This document shows positions 1 to 10,926 of a stretch of DNA of 64,000 nt, in pieces (position 1 is the first letter of the stretch; each line of letters starts with the position of its first letter). The translations under genes and the position numbers were made by a program. This stretch comes from Lycium barbarum (taxonomy: Eukaryota; Streptophyta; Magnoliopsida; Solanales; Solanaceae): the NCBI RefSeq assembly GCF_019175385.1, contig NC_083337.1:47344938-47408937 (forward strand), read 5' to 3'. The notes under the pieces are model-generated. The model made no database searches and was not told the origin of the DNA. It saw only the letters and a program-made list of their open reading frames with translations.

Positions 1-197
1 TCATATATTACTCCGTATATTGCTGATTGTGTTGGGTTGAGACCCGAGCCAATTAAAACTTTTGAGGTGTTCACTCCGGTTGGTGATCCCGTAATAGCGA
101 GACAAGTATATAAGAATAGTGTAGTTGTTATATGTGATCGTCAGACAAAAGCTGATTTAATTGAACTCGAGATGATAGATTTTGATGTAATAAGGGT
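1..197 (+). pseudogene. Element A: retropepsin (protease) C-terminal fragment, frameshifted
   Basis: Frame 1 reads through the window start into a segment typical of the C-terminal half of Ty3/gypsy proteases, with RPEPIKTFEVFTPVGDPVI followed by a hydrophobic [12 protein letters not shown] stretch. The catalytic Asp motif would lie left of the window. At about 190-200 the reading frame jumps from frame 1 to frame 3, where MDWL continues the same domain. This is a one-base indel that breaks the gag-pol polyprotein. The domain would release the element's structural proteins and enzymes by proteolysis. It is contiguous with the RT that follows. The family call is firm from the downstream pol domains; the exact indel base is not certain. 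Confidence 0.75.
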
Positions 198-1154
198 ATG
201 GATTGGTTGGCATCGTGCTATGCTAATGTTTGTTGCCGGACAAAAGTAGTTCGATTCCAATTTCTGGGAGGGCCCGTACTTGAATGGAAGGGTAATACAG
301 CTTCTCCAAAGGGTAGGTTTATTTCCTACCTTAAGGCAAGGAAGATGATAGCTAAGGGTTATATTTATCACTTAGTTCGAGTTCATGATACCGAGGCAAA
401 GCCACTAGCTTTTCAATCAGTTCCGATAGTGAGTGAATTCCCAGATGTATTTCCAGATGAACTACCAGGTCTTCCTCCAGAAAGGGAAATTGATTTTGCC
501 ATTGATGTATTGCCGGACACCAAGCCCATTTCTATTCCTCCTTATCGGATGGCCCTAGCAGAATTGAAAGAGCTGAAGGCACAGTTGAAAGACTTGCTTG
601 AGAAGGGTTTCATTAGGCCCAGTTCATCACCGTGGGGAGCACCGGTCTTGTTCGTGAGAAAGAAAGACTGTTCGCTACGAATGTGTATTGATTATAGACA
701 GTTGAACAAAGTGACAGTAAAGAACAAATATCCCCTCCCCAGAATTGATGACTTGTTCGATCAATTACAAGGTGCTAAGTGGTTTTCCAAGATAGATCTA
801 AGATCGGGTTATCATCAAGTGAGAATTAGAGAAGAAAATATCCCCAAAACGGCTTTCAGGACGAGGTATGGGCACTATGAGTTCCGAGTAATGTCATTTA
901 GGTTGACGAATGCCCCGGCGGTGTTCATGAATTTAATGAATAATGTGTTCAGACCATTCTTGGATCTCTTTGTGATAGTATTTATCGATGATATTCTGGT
1001 GTATTCTCGCACAGAATCGGAACATGCAGATCATCTAAGAATTGTTCTTGGCATTCTTCGAGCTCGGGAATTATATGCAAAGTTTTCAAAGTGCGAGTTT
1101 TGGCTTAATTCTGTGGCATTCCTGGGTCATGTTATTTCAGATGATGGCATTTGA
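198..1154 (+). pseudogene. Element A: Ty3/gypsy reverse transcriptase (broken)
   Basis: The reading frame encodes the end of the protease, a linker with [14 protein letters not shown], and a full RT palm and fingers. Visible RT motifs are [51 protein letters not shown], and the catalytic FIDD at about 981-992 (Y to F in the usual YIDD, a common variant). It would copy genomic RNA into DNA inside virus-like particles. The frame ends at an in-frame TGA (1152-1154), and the same frame continues directly into RNase H, so this is a nonsense mutation and not a natural end. The GFRLTNAP-type region reads [11 protein letters not shown]. High confidence as RT, dead as written. Confidence 0.92.
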
Positions 1155-2504
1155 GTCAACACTCAGAAAATTGAGGCGGTGAAGACATTGCCAAGGCCTA
1201 CAACACTCACAAAAGTTCGTAGTTTCCTTGGACTGGCAGGCTACTATAGAAGATTTGTAGAGGGCTTCTCATGTATTTCAGCTCCATTGACGAAACTAAC
1301 ACAGAAGTCAGCTAAATTCCAGTGGAGTGATGCTTGTGAGCGTAGCTTCCAAGAGTTGAAAGATAAATTGACCTCAGCCCTAGTGTTAACACTTCTAGAA
1401 GGGTCAGATGGCTATATCGTATATTGTGATGCTTCCGGTGTCGGACTAGGATGTGTATTGATGCAGCATGGGAAAGTTATTGCATATGCTTCGAGGCAGT
1501 TGCGGAAACATGAAAGGAACTATCCAACTCATGATCTTGAATTAGCTGCGGTTATTCATGCCTTGAAGATGTGGAGAAATTATTTGTATGGTGTGCGCGT
1601 CAATATTTATACAGATCACAAAAGTCTTCAATATATTTTCAAGCAAAAGGAGTTGAACCTGCGGCAGAGGCGGTGGTTAGAATTGTTAAAAGATTATGAT
1701 GTGAATATTTTATACCACCCCGGAAAGGCAAATGTAGTAGCAGATGCACTTAGCCGTCGATCAATGGGTAGTTTACGTGGAGTTCCTTCAGAGAAGCAAG
1801 AAATGGCTCGTGAGGTCCACCAACTATCTAATCTTGTAGTACGTGTAATGGATTCGGGTGATGCAGGGATTAGCATCAATGACCCCACAGTTTCATCTTT
1901 GAATATAGAAGTGAAGGAACGACAATATGAAGATTCCCAGTTAAGCCGCTACCGGGATCTATCTCATGAAAAGGAAAAGTCTCCATTTGAAATTTCCATA
2001 GATGGGATTCTTAGATATCGGGACAGGCTATGTGTACCGGATGTGGCAAATTTGCGCCAACGGATTTTAGAGGAAGCACATTATTCCCGGTATTCTATTC
2101 ATCCAGGTGCAACCAAGATGTACCATGATCTTATATTGTTATATTGGTGGGATGGCATGAAGCGAGACATAGCAGAATTTGTGGCACAATGTTCGAATTG
2201 CCAGCAAGTAAAGGCCGAGCATCAAAAGCCAGGAGGTTTATTGCAAGCAATGGAAATTCCTACGTGGAAATGGGAAATCATTAACATGGATTTTGTTGTG
2301 GGATTACCCCGTTCACGAGGGAAGTATGATTCTATATGGGTGATCGTGGATAGATTGACAAAAGCAGCCCACTTTCTCCCAGTTAGGACTACCTACTCAG
2401 CCGAAGATTATGTGAGGTTATATCTCAAGGAAATTGTGCGACTTCATGGAATTCCTTTGGCCATTATCACAGATAGAGGGGCACAGTTTACAGCCAAGTT
2501 TTGA
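1155..2504 (+). pseudogene. Element A: RNase H and N-terminal/core integrase (broken)
   Basis: Same frame as the RT. The segment begins with the RT thumb/connection ([15 protein letters not shown]), followed by RNase H with YCDAS at about 1422-1436, [17 protein letters not shown], and [12 protein letters not shown], ending in [10 protein letters not shown]. Then comes the integrase zinc-binding segment: His residues near 2079-2103 and CSNC near 2189-2200. The first catalytic Asp is in the INMDF segment near 2290 and the second in ITDRG near 2470. RNase H removes the RNA template and integrase inserts the DNA copy. A second in-frame TGA at 2502-2504 interrupts the core domain. Domain order RT-RH-INT defines Ty3/gypsy. 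Confidence 0.92.
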
Positions 2505-3320
2505 AAGTCTTTTCAAGAAGGTCTAGGCACTCGAGTAAAGCTTAGCACGACATTTCACGCACAGACTGATGGACAAGCCGAGCGCACTATTCAGACCTTA
2601 GAGGATATGCTGCGAGCGTGTGTGCTAGACTTCGGTGGAAGTTGGGATGATCACTTACCGCTGATTGAATTTGCGTATAACAATAGCTATCATTCCAGCA
2701 TTCAAATGGCTCCATACGAGGCCCTATATGGAAGGAAATGTAGATCTCCAGTTGGATGGTTTGAAACAGGAGAAGCACAATTGATAGGCCACGAATTGAT
2801 TCAGCAAGCGGTAGAAAAAGTTAAGGTGATCCGAGATCGATTGCTAACAGCCCAAAGCCGCCAAAAGTCTTATGCAGACAATCGCCGACGAGACCTGGAA
2901 TTTCAAGTTGGCGATTGGGTATTCCTGAAAGTGTCACCGATGAATGGGGTGATGAGATTTGGCAAGAAAGGGAAGTTAAGCCCTAGATACATCGGACCCT
3001 ATGAAATCATTAATAAGGTGGGTCAGGTAGCTTATGAATTGAAACTGCCTTCGGAGCTTGAATCGGTCCATCCAGTATTCCATACGAAGAAGTGCCTATT
3101 GCAAGTGACAGAGAAGCTAACATACGAAGAAGTGCCTATTGCTATTCAAGATAGGCAAGTGCGAAGGCTTCGGAGTAAAGAGGTTGCTTCAGTCAAAGTT
3201 CTATGGCGGAACAACAACCGGGAAGAAATGACTTGGGAAGCAGAGGAGAAGATGAGATGCATGTACCCCCATTTGCTGCAATCCCTGGAAGAGATTCAAA
3301 ATGAAACGTCGACGATATAA
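2505..3320 (+). pseudogene. Element A: integrase C-terminus with chromodomain
   Basis: The same frame continues past the TGA at 2502 with the integrase catalytic Glu region (TDGQAERTIQTLEDML, about 2565-2612), the GPY/F module (GKLSPRYIGPYEII), and a C-terminal chromodomain. The chromodomain, about 3121-3295, has RQVRRLRSKEVASVKVLW followed by EEMTWEAEEKM. This places the element among plant chromoviruses, most like the Tekay/Del branch. Chromodomains of this type steer integration toward heterochromatin marks. The segment between GPY/F and chromodomain is odd: a 22-bp sequence at 3081-3102 recurs exactly at 3121-3142. It ends at TAA 3318-3320. Confidence 0.9.
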
Positions 3321-3522
3321 GGTATGTATGCTTCATTTTTATGTTTTTGGTCGTGTGTGGCCTAGATGTGTTGATATTGTGATGTAGCCCTGTGAGGCGA
3401 TGATATTATGGGTTACTGTGATAGGTTAGTATTGCCAGATTACAGGAGAAACTCTGGCGAAATTTTTATAGAATCCCGAGTGTTTAACATTCGAGGACGA
3501 ATTCTCCAAAAGGGGGGAAGAA
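3321..3522 (+). other. Element A 3' untranslated region with pre-PPT hairpin and polypurine tract
   Basis: About 200 bp of non-coding sequence between pol and the 3' LTR. At 3489-3502 is the hairpin ATTCG / CGAAT with loop AGGA. The polypurine tract, AAAAGGGGGGAAG, is at 3508-3520 and directly precedes the LTR start TGTTACACC. The PPT is the RNase H-resistant primer for plus-strand DNA. Confidence 0.85.
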
Positions 3523-3717
3523 TGTTACACCCCAGAAATTTTCCCGTTAAGCGTACAGTGAATAGGCTAACAAGGATATAGTGTATACGATGTTGTGGAG
3601 ATGAGTGGTAACATTCATTTGATTGGTAGCGAGGTGTTGAACAATTGTTAAGGAGGTCCCGTAAGGATCGGAGATTAAACGAAGTGACAAAATAAGACTT
3701 AGTGAACTGGCGAATTC

Positions 3718-3965
3718 TACGGTAGGTTATACGGACCGTATAATGGTTTTAAGGCCGTATAATGAACCGTTAAAGTGTCACAGAAAGAATTTGAGGAAAT
3801 GTGGGTTTTACGGTAGATTATACGGACCGTATAAAATTATACGGCCCGTCAAATGAACCGTCAAGTTGACACAGAACGGGGTGATCACTGAGTCAGTTTT
3901 ACGGTCAATTATATGGACCGTATAAATTTATAGGGACCGTATAATGAACCGTATAATGGCATCAG
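3718..3965. repeat. Array of TACGGACCGTA palindromes in U3 of LTR A
   Basis: Several degenerate copies of TTATACGGACCGTATAA and half-sites (GGCCGTATAATGAACCGT) lie just upstream of the TATA box. Equivalent arrays occupy the same place in LTRs J, K and Q. Confidence 0.8.
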
Positions 3966-3977
3966 GACTGGTTTTGT

Positions 3978-3990
3978 ATTTATAAAAAAA
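3978..3990 (+). promoter_or_regulatory. Probable TATA box of LTR A
   Basis: TATTTATAAAAAAATATG lies about 455 bp into the LTR, just after the palindrome array and before a pyrimidine-rich TCTCTCTCT stretch. This is the best promoter candidate, so most of the LTR would be transcribed leader (R-U5). Confidence 0.55.
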
Positions 3991-4984
3991 TATGATCCAA
4001 GTTCATTTTTATTATTGCCCCTTTTCACTACACGACCCAATCTCTCTCTAGAAACTTCCAAACACTTCCAAACCAAGAATTCAAGTGAAAATCAAGATCA
4101 ATAACACCCAAATTCATGAAATCAAGAGTGTGAAACTCCTCATAGTTCATCTAAGTCAAGGAATTCCAAAGAAGGTGGAACTAGGGTTTTGTCTAAGAGA
4201 AGTATTTCAACTCAAGACTTGTTCAACCATCATCCAAGGTAAGTTTCATGATCATTTCATGTTGTTTAAGGTATTGGAAGGCTTAGATACTTGAAACGTA
4301 GAAGAACATAGAAAATGGGTCATTACTGAGTGAATAGTGACATAATTGAATAATAGTGGAATTGAATCATGAAAGTTGAAGAGTTGTGATTATGAATACG
4401 TTATAATGATTTTTATATCAAGAAACAAGTATTAAATGCGTGAAAACACAAAGATGAGTTATAAGGAGAAATATGGGAAAATTGGAGGACAATGGTGGAT
4501 TTTGCTAAATATACATAAATGATGATTGTTGATTGTGATATTGTGAGTAGTATTGTGAATTTTGGGAGTTGATATAGAACATGGGAAAAGTAGTATAAAC
4601 AAAGGAAGTGCTGCCAAATGTTTCCTAGAATTAACGATGCGCTCTTGTAGTCAATCAACTAATGTTAATTCTAATTCTCTCATGAAGGTAACGACGTGAT
4701 ATCGAAGGAGAACAAGTGAGCGATAGCTTAGTTAAACGACCAAGCTTTGTGAGGCTAGTCCTTTCCTTCTAATGGCATGAATCCTATAGTGTAAACTCTT
4801 TATCATCTCCATGAGTTCCCATTTTTCGGAAAGTTAAAAGCCTATATTCATAAATGTTTATATAAGATAAGAGATACGGTATGATGATGCTATAATGATA
4901 ATGCTGTTATTTATTGCCTACACTCACCTTATGTGCTAGTTCCTTCAAGGTGAGGTAGAATGTCAGTAATTGCTTCATAATGGG

Positions 4985-5016
4985 ATCGGGGGATCACGAC
5001 CTTACGTCACCCCGAT
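4985..5016 (+). promoter_or_regulatory. TGACGTAAG stem-loop, LTR A
   Basis: Stem ATCGGGG (4985-4991) pairs with CCCCGAT (5010-5016). The loop carries CTTACGTCA, the complement of the bZIP-type site TGACGTAAG. Compared with B and I (GGAG/CTCC), the stem here has paired changes. Confidence 0.55.
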
Positions 5017-5454
5017 AGAGTAAAGCTGATCTTGAGCCTTATGCACGTACTATGATAAGATAAGCATATGATGATAAGCATATTACTATAAGTATTTTAT
5101 GATAAGCATGACATGAGCATTTCACACCGTGCCTAGTTGGCCGGGCAGTCACCGCCAAGGCGAGCAGCTATACGGATACACCATGACCTTTTGGCATAGG
5201 TAGACACCACTAGTGGGCGGCATGAGATGGTATCCCAGACGCGGGGGCCTGGACGCGGGCTAATGTTATTGATTATCACACCGTTCCGACATGGACGGGC
5301 AGCTTGCATATTATGCATATATGACATGATGATGAGTATGAGTAAGACAGCATGCATTACTTCCCTTACGATTGTCATTCAGATCCACATGTTTCATATT
5401 GATGTTCTCATTATATTATTGATGTTTTTCTTCATTGTTTATGCCTCTCATACT

Positions 5455-5511
5455 CAGTACAATATTCGTACTGACGTCCGTTTTCTTTGGACGTTGTGTT
5501 CATGCCCACAG
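5455..5511 (+). other. Three-hairpin cassette, LTR A
   Basis: Hairpin 1 CAGTAC/GTACTG with a 7-nt loop; hairpin 2 CGTCC/GGACG; hairpin 3 TTGTG/CACAG. In hairpin 3 two changes relative to CTGCG/CGCAG keep pairing. Confidence 0.6.
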
Positions 5512-6111
5512 GTAGACAGGGAGGTGAGCTTGGCCCAGATCCTTAGTAGCTGTCAGCTGATAGACAACACTCCATTGTTCGGAGGTGCTTATGGTTATTC
5601 TTTTGGTACATATGCATATTTTGGGCACGACGGAGTCTTGTTCCGTCTATATATATATACAGTATATCAGTAGAGGCTCGTAGATACGCAGTGTGGGTTA
5701 GATGGTCTCACAAGATGTTATCACGTGTATTTATATTATTTTGATGGCCGAGAGGCAAATGAATATAAAGCATTTACGTTTCTATACCAAATATGTTTTC
5801 TTATACTTTCATGTATAAAATTTGCTAAAAGAGCATTAAATGAGTAAGATGAGTAGTAGAGCGAGCGATGCTCGGTAGCTAGCTCCGGGTACCCGTCGCG
5901 GCCCCTAGTTGGGTCGTGATAGATACATCGACTTGCAGAGCCGCTTGCAAGACTAACATGCTATATACGCGACTCTGTCTGCAAAGTCTCTAACATAAAT
6001 CAATATATCATAACATAGATACTTTGACTCGGCAACACTCCGAAAGGAAATGGAGCTCGCAAATCCAGCCGGAACATCTTCTAGCAATACCCTCTACTTT
6101 TCTGTAAACAC

Positions 6112-6169
6112 CTGCGTGGCATGAAACGCAGCGTCCACAAGAAGGGACGTCAGTACGAGTAATGTACTG
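6112..6169 (-). other. Three-hairpin cassette, LTR B
   Basis: Read on the minus strand: CAGTAC/GTACTG, CGTCC/GGACG, CTGCGT/ACGCAG, with no spacer between hairpins 2 and 3. Confidence 0.6.
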
Positions 6170-6628
6170 AGTATGCAAGGCATGAACAATACCATAAGAT
6201 CATAGTAAGAGATGTAAATCACAGCATAGAGTAAGGAGGATATCATGCATGATAACTTTACCTTTTAAAGAAACATATAAATATTTTCAAGTAAACTGCC
6301 CGACCATATAGGTACGGTGTAATACTGCCCGACCATATAGGTACGGTGTAATGCTGCCAGGCCATTTAGGCACGACGTGATCATCATTAGCCCGTGTCCA
6401 GGCCTCCCGCGTCCAGGATAATCATAAACTGCCCACTGCAGTGGTGTGTCTGCCCGACTTCCTAATGGACTGCGCGGTGTTATACTGCCCGGCCATGTAG
6501 GCACGGTGTTATACTACTCGGCCATGTAGGCATGGTGTTATACTGCCCGGCTATGTAGGCGCGGTGTTATTAAAATGCATACATAATTATAAAGCATGTA
6601 TGAGAGCCCAAGTGAAAGCTAAAACTCT

Positions 6629-6660
6629 ATCGGAGTGACGTAAGGTCGGTAACCTCCGAT
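6629..6660 (-). promoter_or_regulatory. TGACGTAAG stem-loop, LTR B
   Basis: ATCGGAG (6629-6635) pairs with CTCCGAT (6654-6660); TGACGTAAG is the first part of the loop on the plus strand. Confidence 0.55.
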
Positions 6661-7675
6661 TTATATTATGGAATAATCATGATCGATATATCTCACCTCG
6701 AAGGAACAACTCATGAGAAGAGACCAATAACAATGAGCAATTCAAGAAAATCATGAAATAAACTCGATAATCTCATAATAGCATTAAAATCATAAGCTTT
6801 GGAACTTCTAGAATTAAATTCATCATGCTCATGCGCATCATAGAAAACATCTCATCTTCTTTATCCTTATAAAGCATACTCATCTTTAGCGTTATAAGAA
6901 ACTCTTGGGATCATGAAACTTTAACTTTTGATGATAAAGACACTATGGAAAACATCTCATCTTTAGTATCGTAAGAAGCTTTTAAGAATCATGAGTTTCT
7001 AACTCTTGCAAATAAGAAGGTTATGGAAATGTATGTGGAATCACAACATAAGAATCATGCCTTTGAAAGAAAGGGACTAGCCTTAACATACCTGGAAGCT
7101 CGCTTCTCGACTTTCCAACCTACCTCCTGTCTTGAAATCTACATATAAAACCATTCATTCTATTGTTAGGCATGTTGTTATATATTTATCCTAAGCCTCC
7201 AAATAAATCTTTCTAGAATCTGCCGAAATTTCAGCAGCATCTCCTCTATTTATATGCCTAGCCCAAAATCTCAATTCAGCAGCCAACAACATCAACAACA
7301 ATACCAACATCAATAACATCATTTCCATCACCAATATGTACCATAAAACAGCCCACACACTGTTTTCCAACTTCCATAACTAACCAACTTACTACACAAT
7401 TATTTCATGACTTTATCTTCGTGAATAAACTGGTATCAACGTAATTAGAAGAAGATTCGTACCTTATTCTCGTTGAAATATCAAGATCTCCAATATCCTC
7501 TTTGAGTCCACGCTAGAATCAACCACACCACAATGCCAGAATCACGACCACGCGCTATCCGAACCTAAACTAATACTCCGTCGCTTAAAAATTGCTCACT
7601 TTTTGATTCCCTCTCTCTCTCTCTTAAATTTCTGGAAATTTCTAGCAAAATCTGGTGAAAAAAAGGGGTCCTTAC

Positions 7676-7690
7676 CCTTTTTATAAGGGT
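7676..7690 (-). promoter_or_regulatory. Probable TATA box of LTR B
   Basis: Minus-strand CCCTTATAAAAAGGG, about 475 bp from the LTR start at 8160, comparable with the position in LTR A. Confidence 0.5.
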
Positions 7691-8160
7691 CAAATTCGGG
7701 TCGGGGGTACTGTAGTAGAAATGTAGCAGGTCGGTATTGTAGTAGCACTGTAGCAAGTGTTTCTGCTCTGTCAGCTGAACTTGTAACATCTATAATTCTC
7801 TACTTCGAAGTCCAATTGACGAGTATTTTGGTGCGTTAGAAACTAGGCCCGACGAACTTCATTTTAGGCTTTTTTTTCACCTTAAAACACTTCATATGCT
7901 AAGAGATATACGTCCCCCAACTTGGACCAAAATTTGCACACAAAACATTACCCATCCTTTTTCCGAAGTCGTACTACTTCATTTCTTCCACTCATTTCCT
8001 TATAAAACCTTCTGGTATATCTTATATACATCCTTCACTTATTAAATATATACTTGATAATTCTTGCTCCTTATATTCCAAAGTGGTTTTACTTAAACCT
8101 AACTCAACGTACTTATGTTTCAAATTTGGTAAGTGCTCTTCGAAGATACGGGGTGTAACA

Positions 8161-8616
8161 TCCTTCCCCCTTAGAAAAATTCGTCCTCTAATGTTTAAAC
8201 TAGTCTCGTACTCTGTCCATGATCCCATTCTCGGGTACATCCCTTCATCAGATCATTCTTCCTTTAATGCTATCATAATCGATGCACTATTGCATCTATT
8301 TTCTACGACCTGATCATTTAGTTGTCCAGCTCGCACTGTTTTGTAGTTTCCCTTTACTGGGTGATCATACCATAGTAAGCATCGTAGTTATTCCAATATC
8401 TTTTCAATCTTTGTCCCCTTCACTGGAATATCGTTCAATTTCTTTTCTTCTTCACGAATTATTTTCAGTCCAATCTCAGAAGATACCCTTCAATCACGCT
8501 ATTCCTTTGCTGACTAACCCTTAGATCTTATTGAACTCGCTTCTACAAAAATTCTCACTTCAAACTAAATCTGTTTTTCATATTTGAGTACTTTAGAATC
8601 TTTGCACTCTATTTAC
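8161..8616 (-). mobile_element. Element B 3' internal fragment with PPT
   Basis: Minus-strand TAAGGGGGAAGGA directly precedes the LTR start and is the PPT; a degenerate pre-PPT hairpin (ATTCGTCCTCTAAT on the plus strand) lies at 8189-8202. The rest is non-coding and purine-rich on the minus strand. It is cut at 8617 by the 5' LTR of element C. Confidence 0.75.
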
Positions 8617-10512
8617 TGTTATATCCCGTATTTTGTACATTCGGATACTTCAAGATAATTGCGATAAGTTAAGGGCAAGGCTATATTTTGATCTTGTTTA
8701 ACACACAAGTTGTTTATGAAAATTATTGATGTGGAAATATTAAGAAAGGCTAGGGGCAAAAAAGGAAATTCACAAGGTGGCTCATGGAAATATTAAGAAG
8801 AATTTGGGGTTGAAAGTGAATTATGGAAAATTTAAATTCTTGAAACAAAAGGCCAAGTGGGCCGTGCAATAGGGTGTGGGCCTTGGCCCACATGGATGCA
8901 TAAAATAAATAAGACAAAAGATGACAAAATTATCATATTTATCATCTTCAACACTTAGAAGCTTAGAGAAGCTTGGAGAAAGAAAAGGAGAGGCCATTCG
9001 GCCATGGCAAGGCAAAATTGAGGTCCAAAAATCTTGATCAAAAAAATATTTTATTCTAGCTAATCAACCAATTGGAAGGTCCTCTTTAACGTAAGCTAGC
9101 TGTTGGAGCAAGCAAAACACTTATTTGTGCAAATTACAACCCTAGCCAAGTTGTGGAGTTAAGTGGAAGAGGTAAGATTTAATCTTATTTTTCATATGTT
9201 ATGAATGTTTTGTACATGTTGTAGTGTGTGGAAATGGATGGAAACCATGAAATTTGGTGTTTTGGGGTGGTGGCCGTGTATGTGTTGTGTTATGTAGGAA
9301 TGGTGAATCAATTTTTACTTAGTATTTTGGTTGTTGTTGTCATGGATTCTATGATGAAAATGAGAGTTTAATGATTCAAGTTGAAGTTGAAATTGTTGTG
9401 GGCTGTTTTAGAAGCCAATGTGATTTGAATGTAGTTTCTTGTATTTATCGAAAATAATGTTGTTAGTGTGTGAATTGTTGGTTTAGTTCATGAATTTGAA
9501 AGAAGGAAATGTGTTGTTATTGTTTTTGTTGAATTTGGAAGGTTTTGGGTGGAGTGGAGTATTGGCTAGATTATTTTGAATATTATGCGGATTGTTTGAA
9601 GTGTTCTTGAATATTGTTTGAATGGCTTCAGATTAGTATTTGAGTGTGCGAGCACTGGTGTTAGCTTGATTATATGTAGTTGAAGTGAATGTAAATGGAA
9701 TGCCGTCTAATTATGTAAAAGGGAGTTGCTAATGTTAGAATGTGTTTTGAATTAAGTGTTGATGTTGTTAATATGGTTGTTGGTATTGTTGTTGATGATT
9801 TCGGCCGAGTTGAATTCTCGGGGTTGTTGAATTTATAGGGGAAATGCTGCCGAAATTTCTGTAAATAAAGTGTTGGTTGAGGATTGGACTTCTAAGTATC
9901 TATAGCTAATGTTTGGTATATACTAATATTGTTGTGGATCTTGCGGAGCCAAAGACTTGAATTCGGATTAGCCTAGGAAGCGGGCAAAGGTATGTATATC
10001 CTAACCTTTCTTTCTTTTGGCATGTCCAAGTTGCAAGTAAGCTATGATACGAACCTCGGGGTAACTCCATTCATAAGATCCGAGCATGTCGATGATTTTT
10101 ATTCACTTCTTGATGTTAATATTCCTAATATAGTCGAACTATGGTCTTTGTGGCTTTTGTATGATTGGATAATAGATATGTGTAAAGAATTTTTACTCCT
10201 AACAGCTTTAAGTCGAAAAATGTCCGTAACTTTCATAGACGAGCTTGGATCGCTCCGACACGTTCCTAGAGGATCCTAAAGCGAATAACGTCCATAACTT
10301 TCTTATGATAACTCGGATTGATCCGAAACGTGTTTATGATCCTTCAGGTGTCGGTAAGTGTACTTGTCTATCGAGTCTTAAAAATTGATTTAAGTTGCAT
10401 TTAGTTTCTCACTACTCTGCTCGTGCATATGGCTGTTACATCTTTCGTCGAGTCCCGGGCCGGTATGTATCGTGCACATGGATCACCGAGTCCCTTGCTT
10501 GAGGGCCGGGTT

Positions 10513-10514
<2 letters not shown>

Positions 10515-10554
<40 letters not shown>
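10515..10554. repeat. AT microsatellite in LTR C
   Basis: Twenty uninterrupted AT units between two CCGAG-type repeats. Confidence 0.95.
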
Positions 10555-10556
<2 letters not shown>

Positions 10557-10870
10557 CGGAGTTATAGAGTTATGATTTGTTCATGGTTCACCGAGCCCCT
10601 TGCTAGAGTGCCGGGTACCCTATATATGTGTATTATGATGTTATGATGTGTTACGGAGATTACGGAGCAATCTTCTGGTGTATGATGTGTGTGACGCCAA
10701 AGACGGGGTGGCGACCACGTTCCCCGGGTCCCACAAGGGACCGGACACCGTTTCTGACATGCATGATTTGTGTTTCAAGTAAGCATATTGATATTCTGCA
10801 TTTCGTGCTTAGATTCTGTACTTCTTGTTCGATTATGGTTCTGTTTTCTGTATTTCATGCTTTACATACT

Positions 10871-10926
10871 CAGTACATATTTCGTACTGACCCCCTTTCT
10901 TCGGGGGCTGCGTTTCATGCCCGCAG
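10871..10926 (+). other. Three-hairpin cassette, LTR C
   Basis: CAGTAC/GTACTG (10871-10889), CCCCC/GGGGG (10891-10907), CTGCG/CGCAG (10908-10926). One base separates hairpins 1 and 2; none separates 2 and 3. Confidence 0.65.

Larger units (their letters stand above)
3523..5921 (+). mobile_element. Element A 3' LTR (Ty3/gypsy chromovirus)
   Basis: About 2.4 kb. The left boundary is set by the PPT and TGTTACACCCC; the right boundary by GGGTCGTGATA, matching the end of the O LTRs. U3 has palindromic TACGGACCGTA repeats (3718-3965) and a TATA box near 3981. The rest of the LTR holds the TGACGTAAG stem-loop at 4985-5016 and the three-hairpin cassette at 5455-5511. No coding sequence is seen. Immediately to the right lies truncated LTR B, so A probably inserted into B; the TSD partner is outside the window. 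Confidence 0.88.
5922..8160 (-). mobile_element. Element B LTR, 3' end truncated
   Basis: On the minus strand this LTR starts TGTTACACCCCGTATC at 8160 and runs left to the A boundary at 5922. By comparison with LTR F (16353-17050), roughly 210 bp of its downstream end is missing and would lie left of element A. It carries the three-hairpin cassette (6112-6169), the TGACGTAAG stem-loop (6629-6660), tandem GCCCGACCATATAGG-type units (6298-6560) and the CCGAAATTTC module near 7218. A PPT and internal sequence flank the right edge, so this is a 3' LTR. Confidence 0.82.

Noticed and set aside
5455..5511. Hammerhead ribozyme (retrozyme) in the LTRs
   Set aside because: The three-hairpin cassette has no hammerhead core boxes, and no CTGATGAG plus GAAA pair in ribozyme spacing was found in the LTRs I checked.
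5227..5673. 148-codon open frame in LTR A
   Set aside because: It spans repeat units and the hairpin cassette; composition is non-coding and no family match is seen.
9700..9800. SINE tails suggested by GTTGTTG-rich stretches
   Set aside because: These belong to the CAACAACAA-type leader block present in most LTRs here; no SINE body or TSD.
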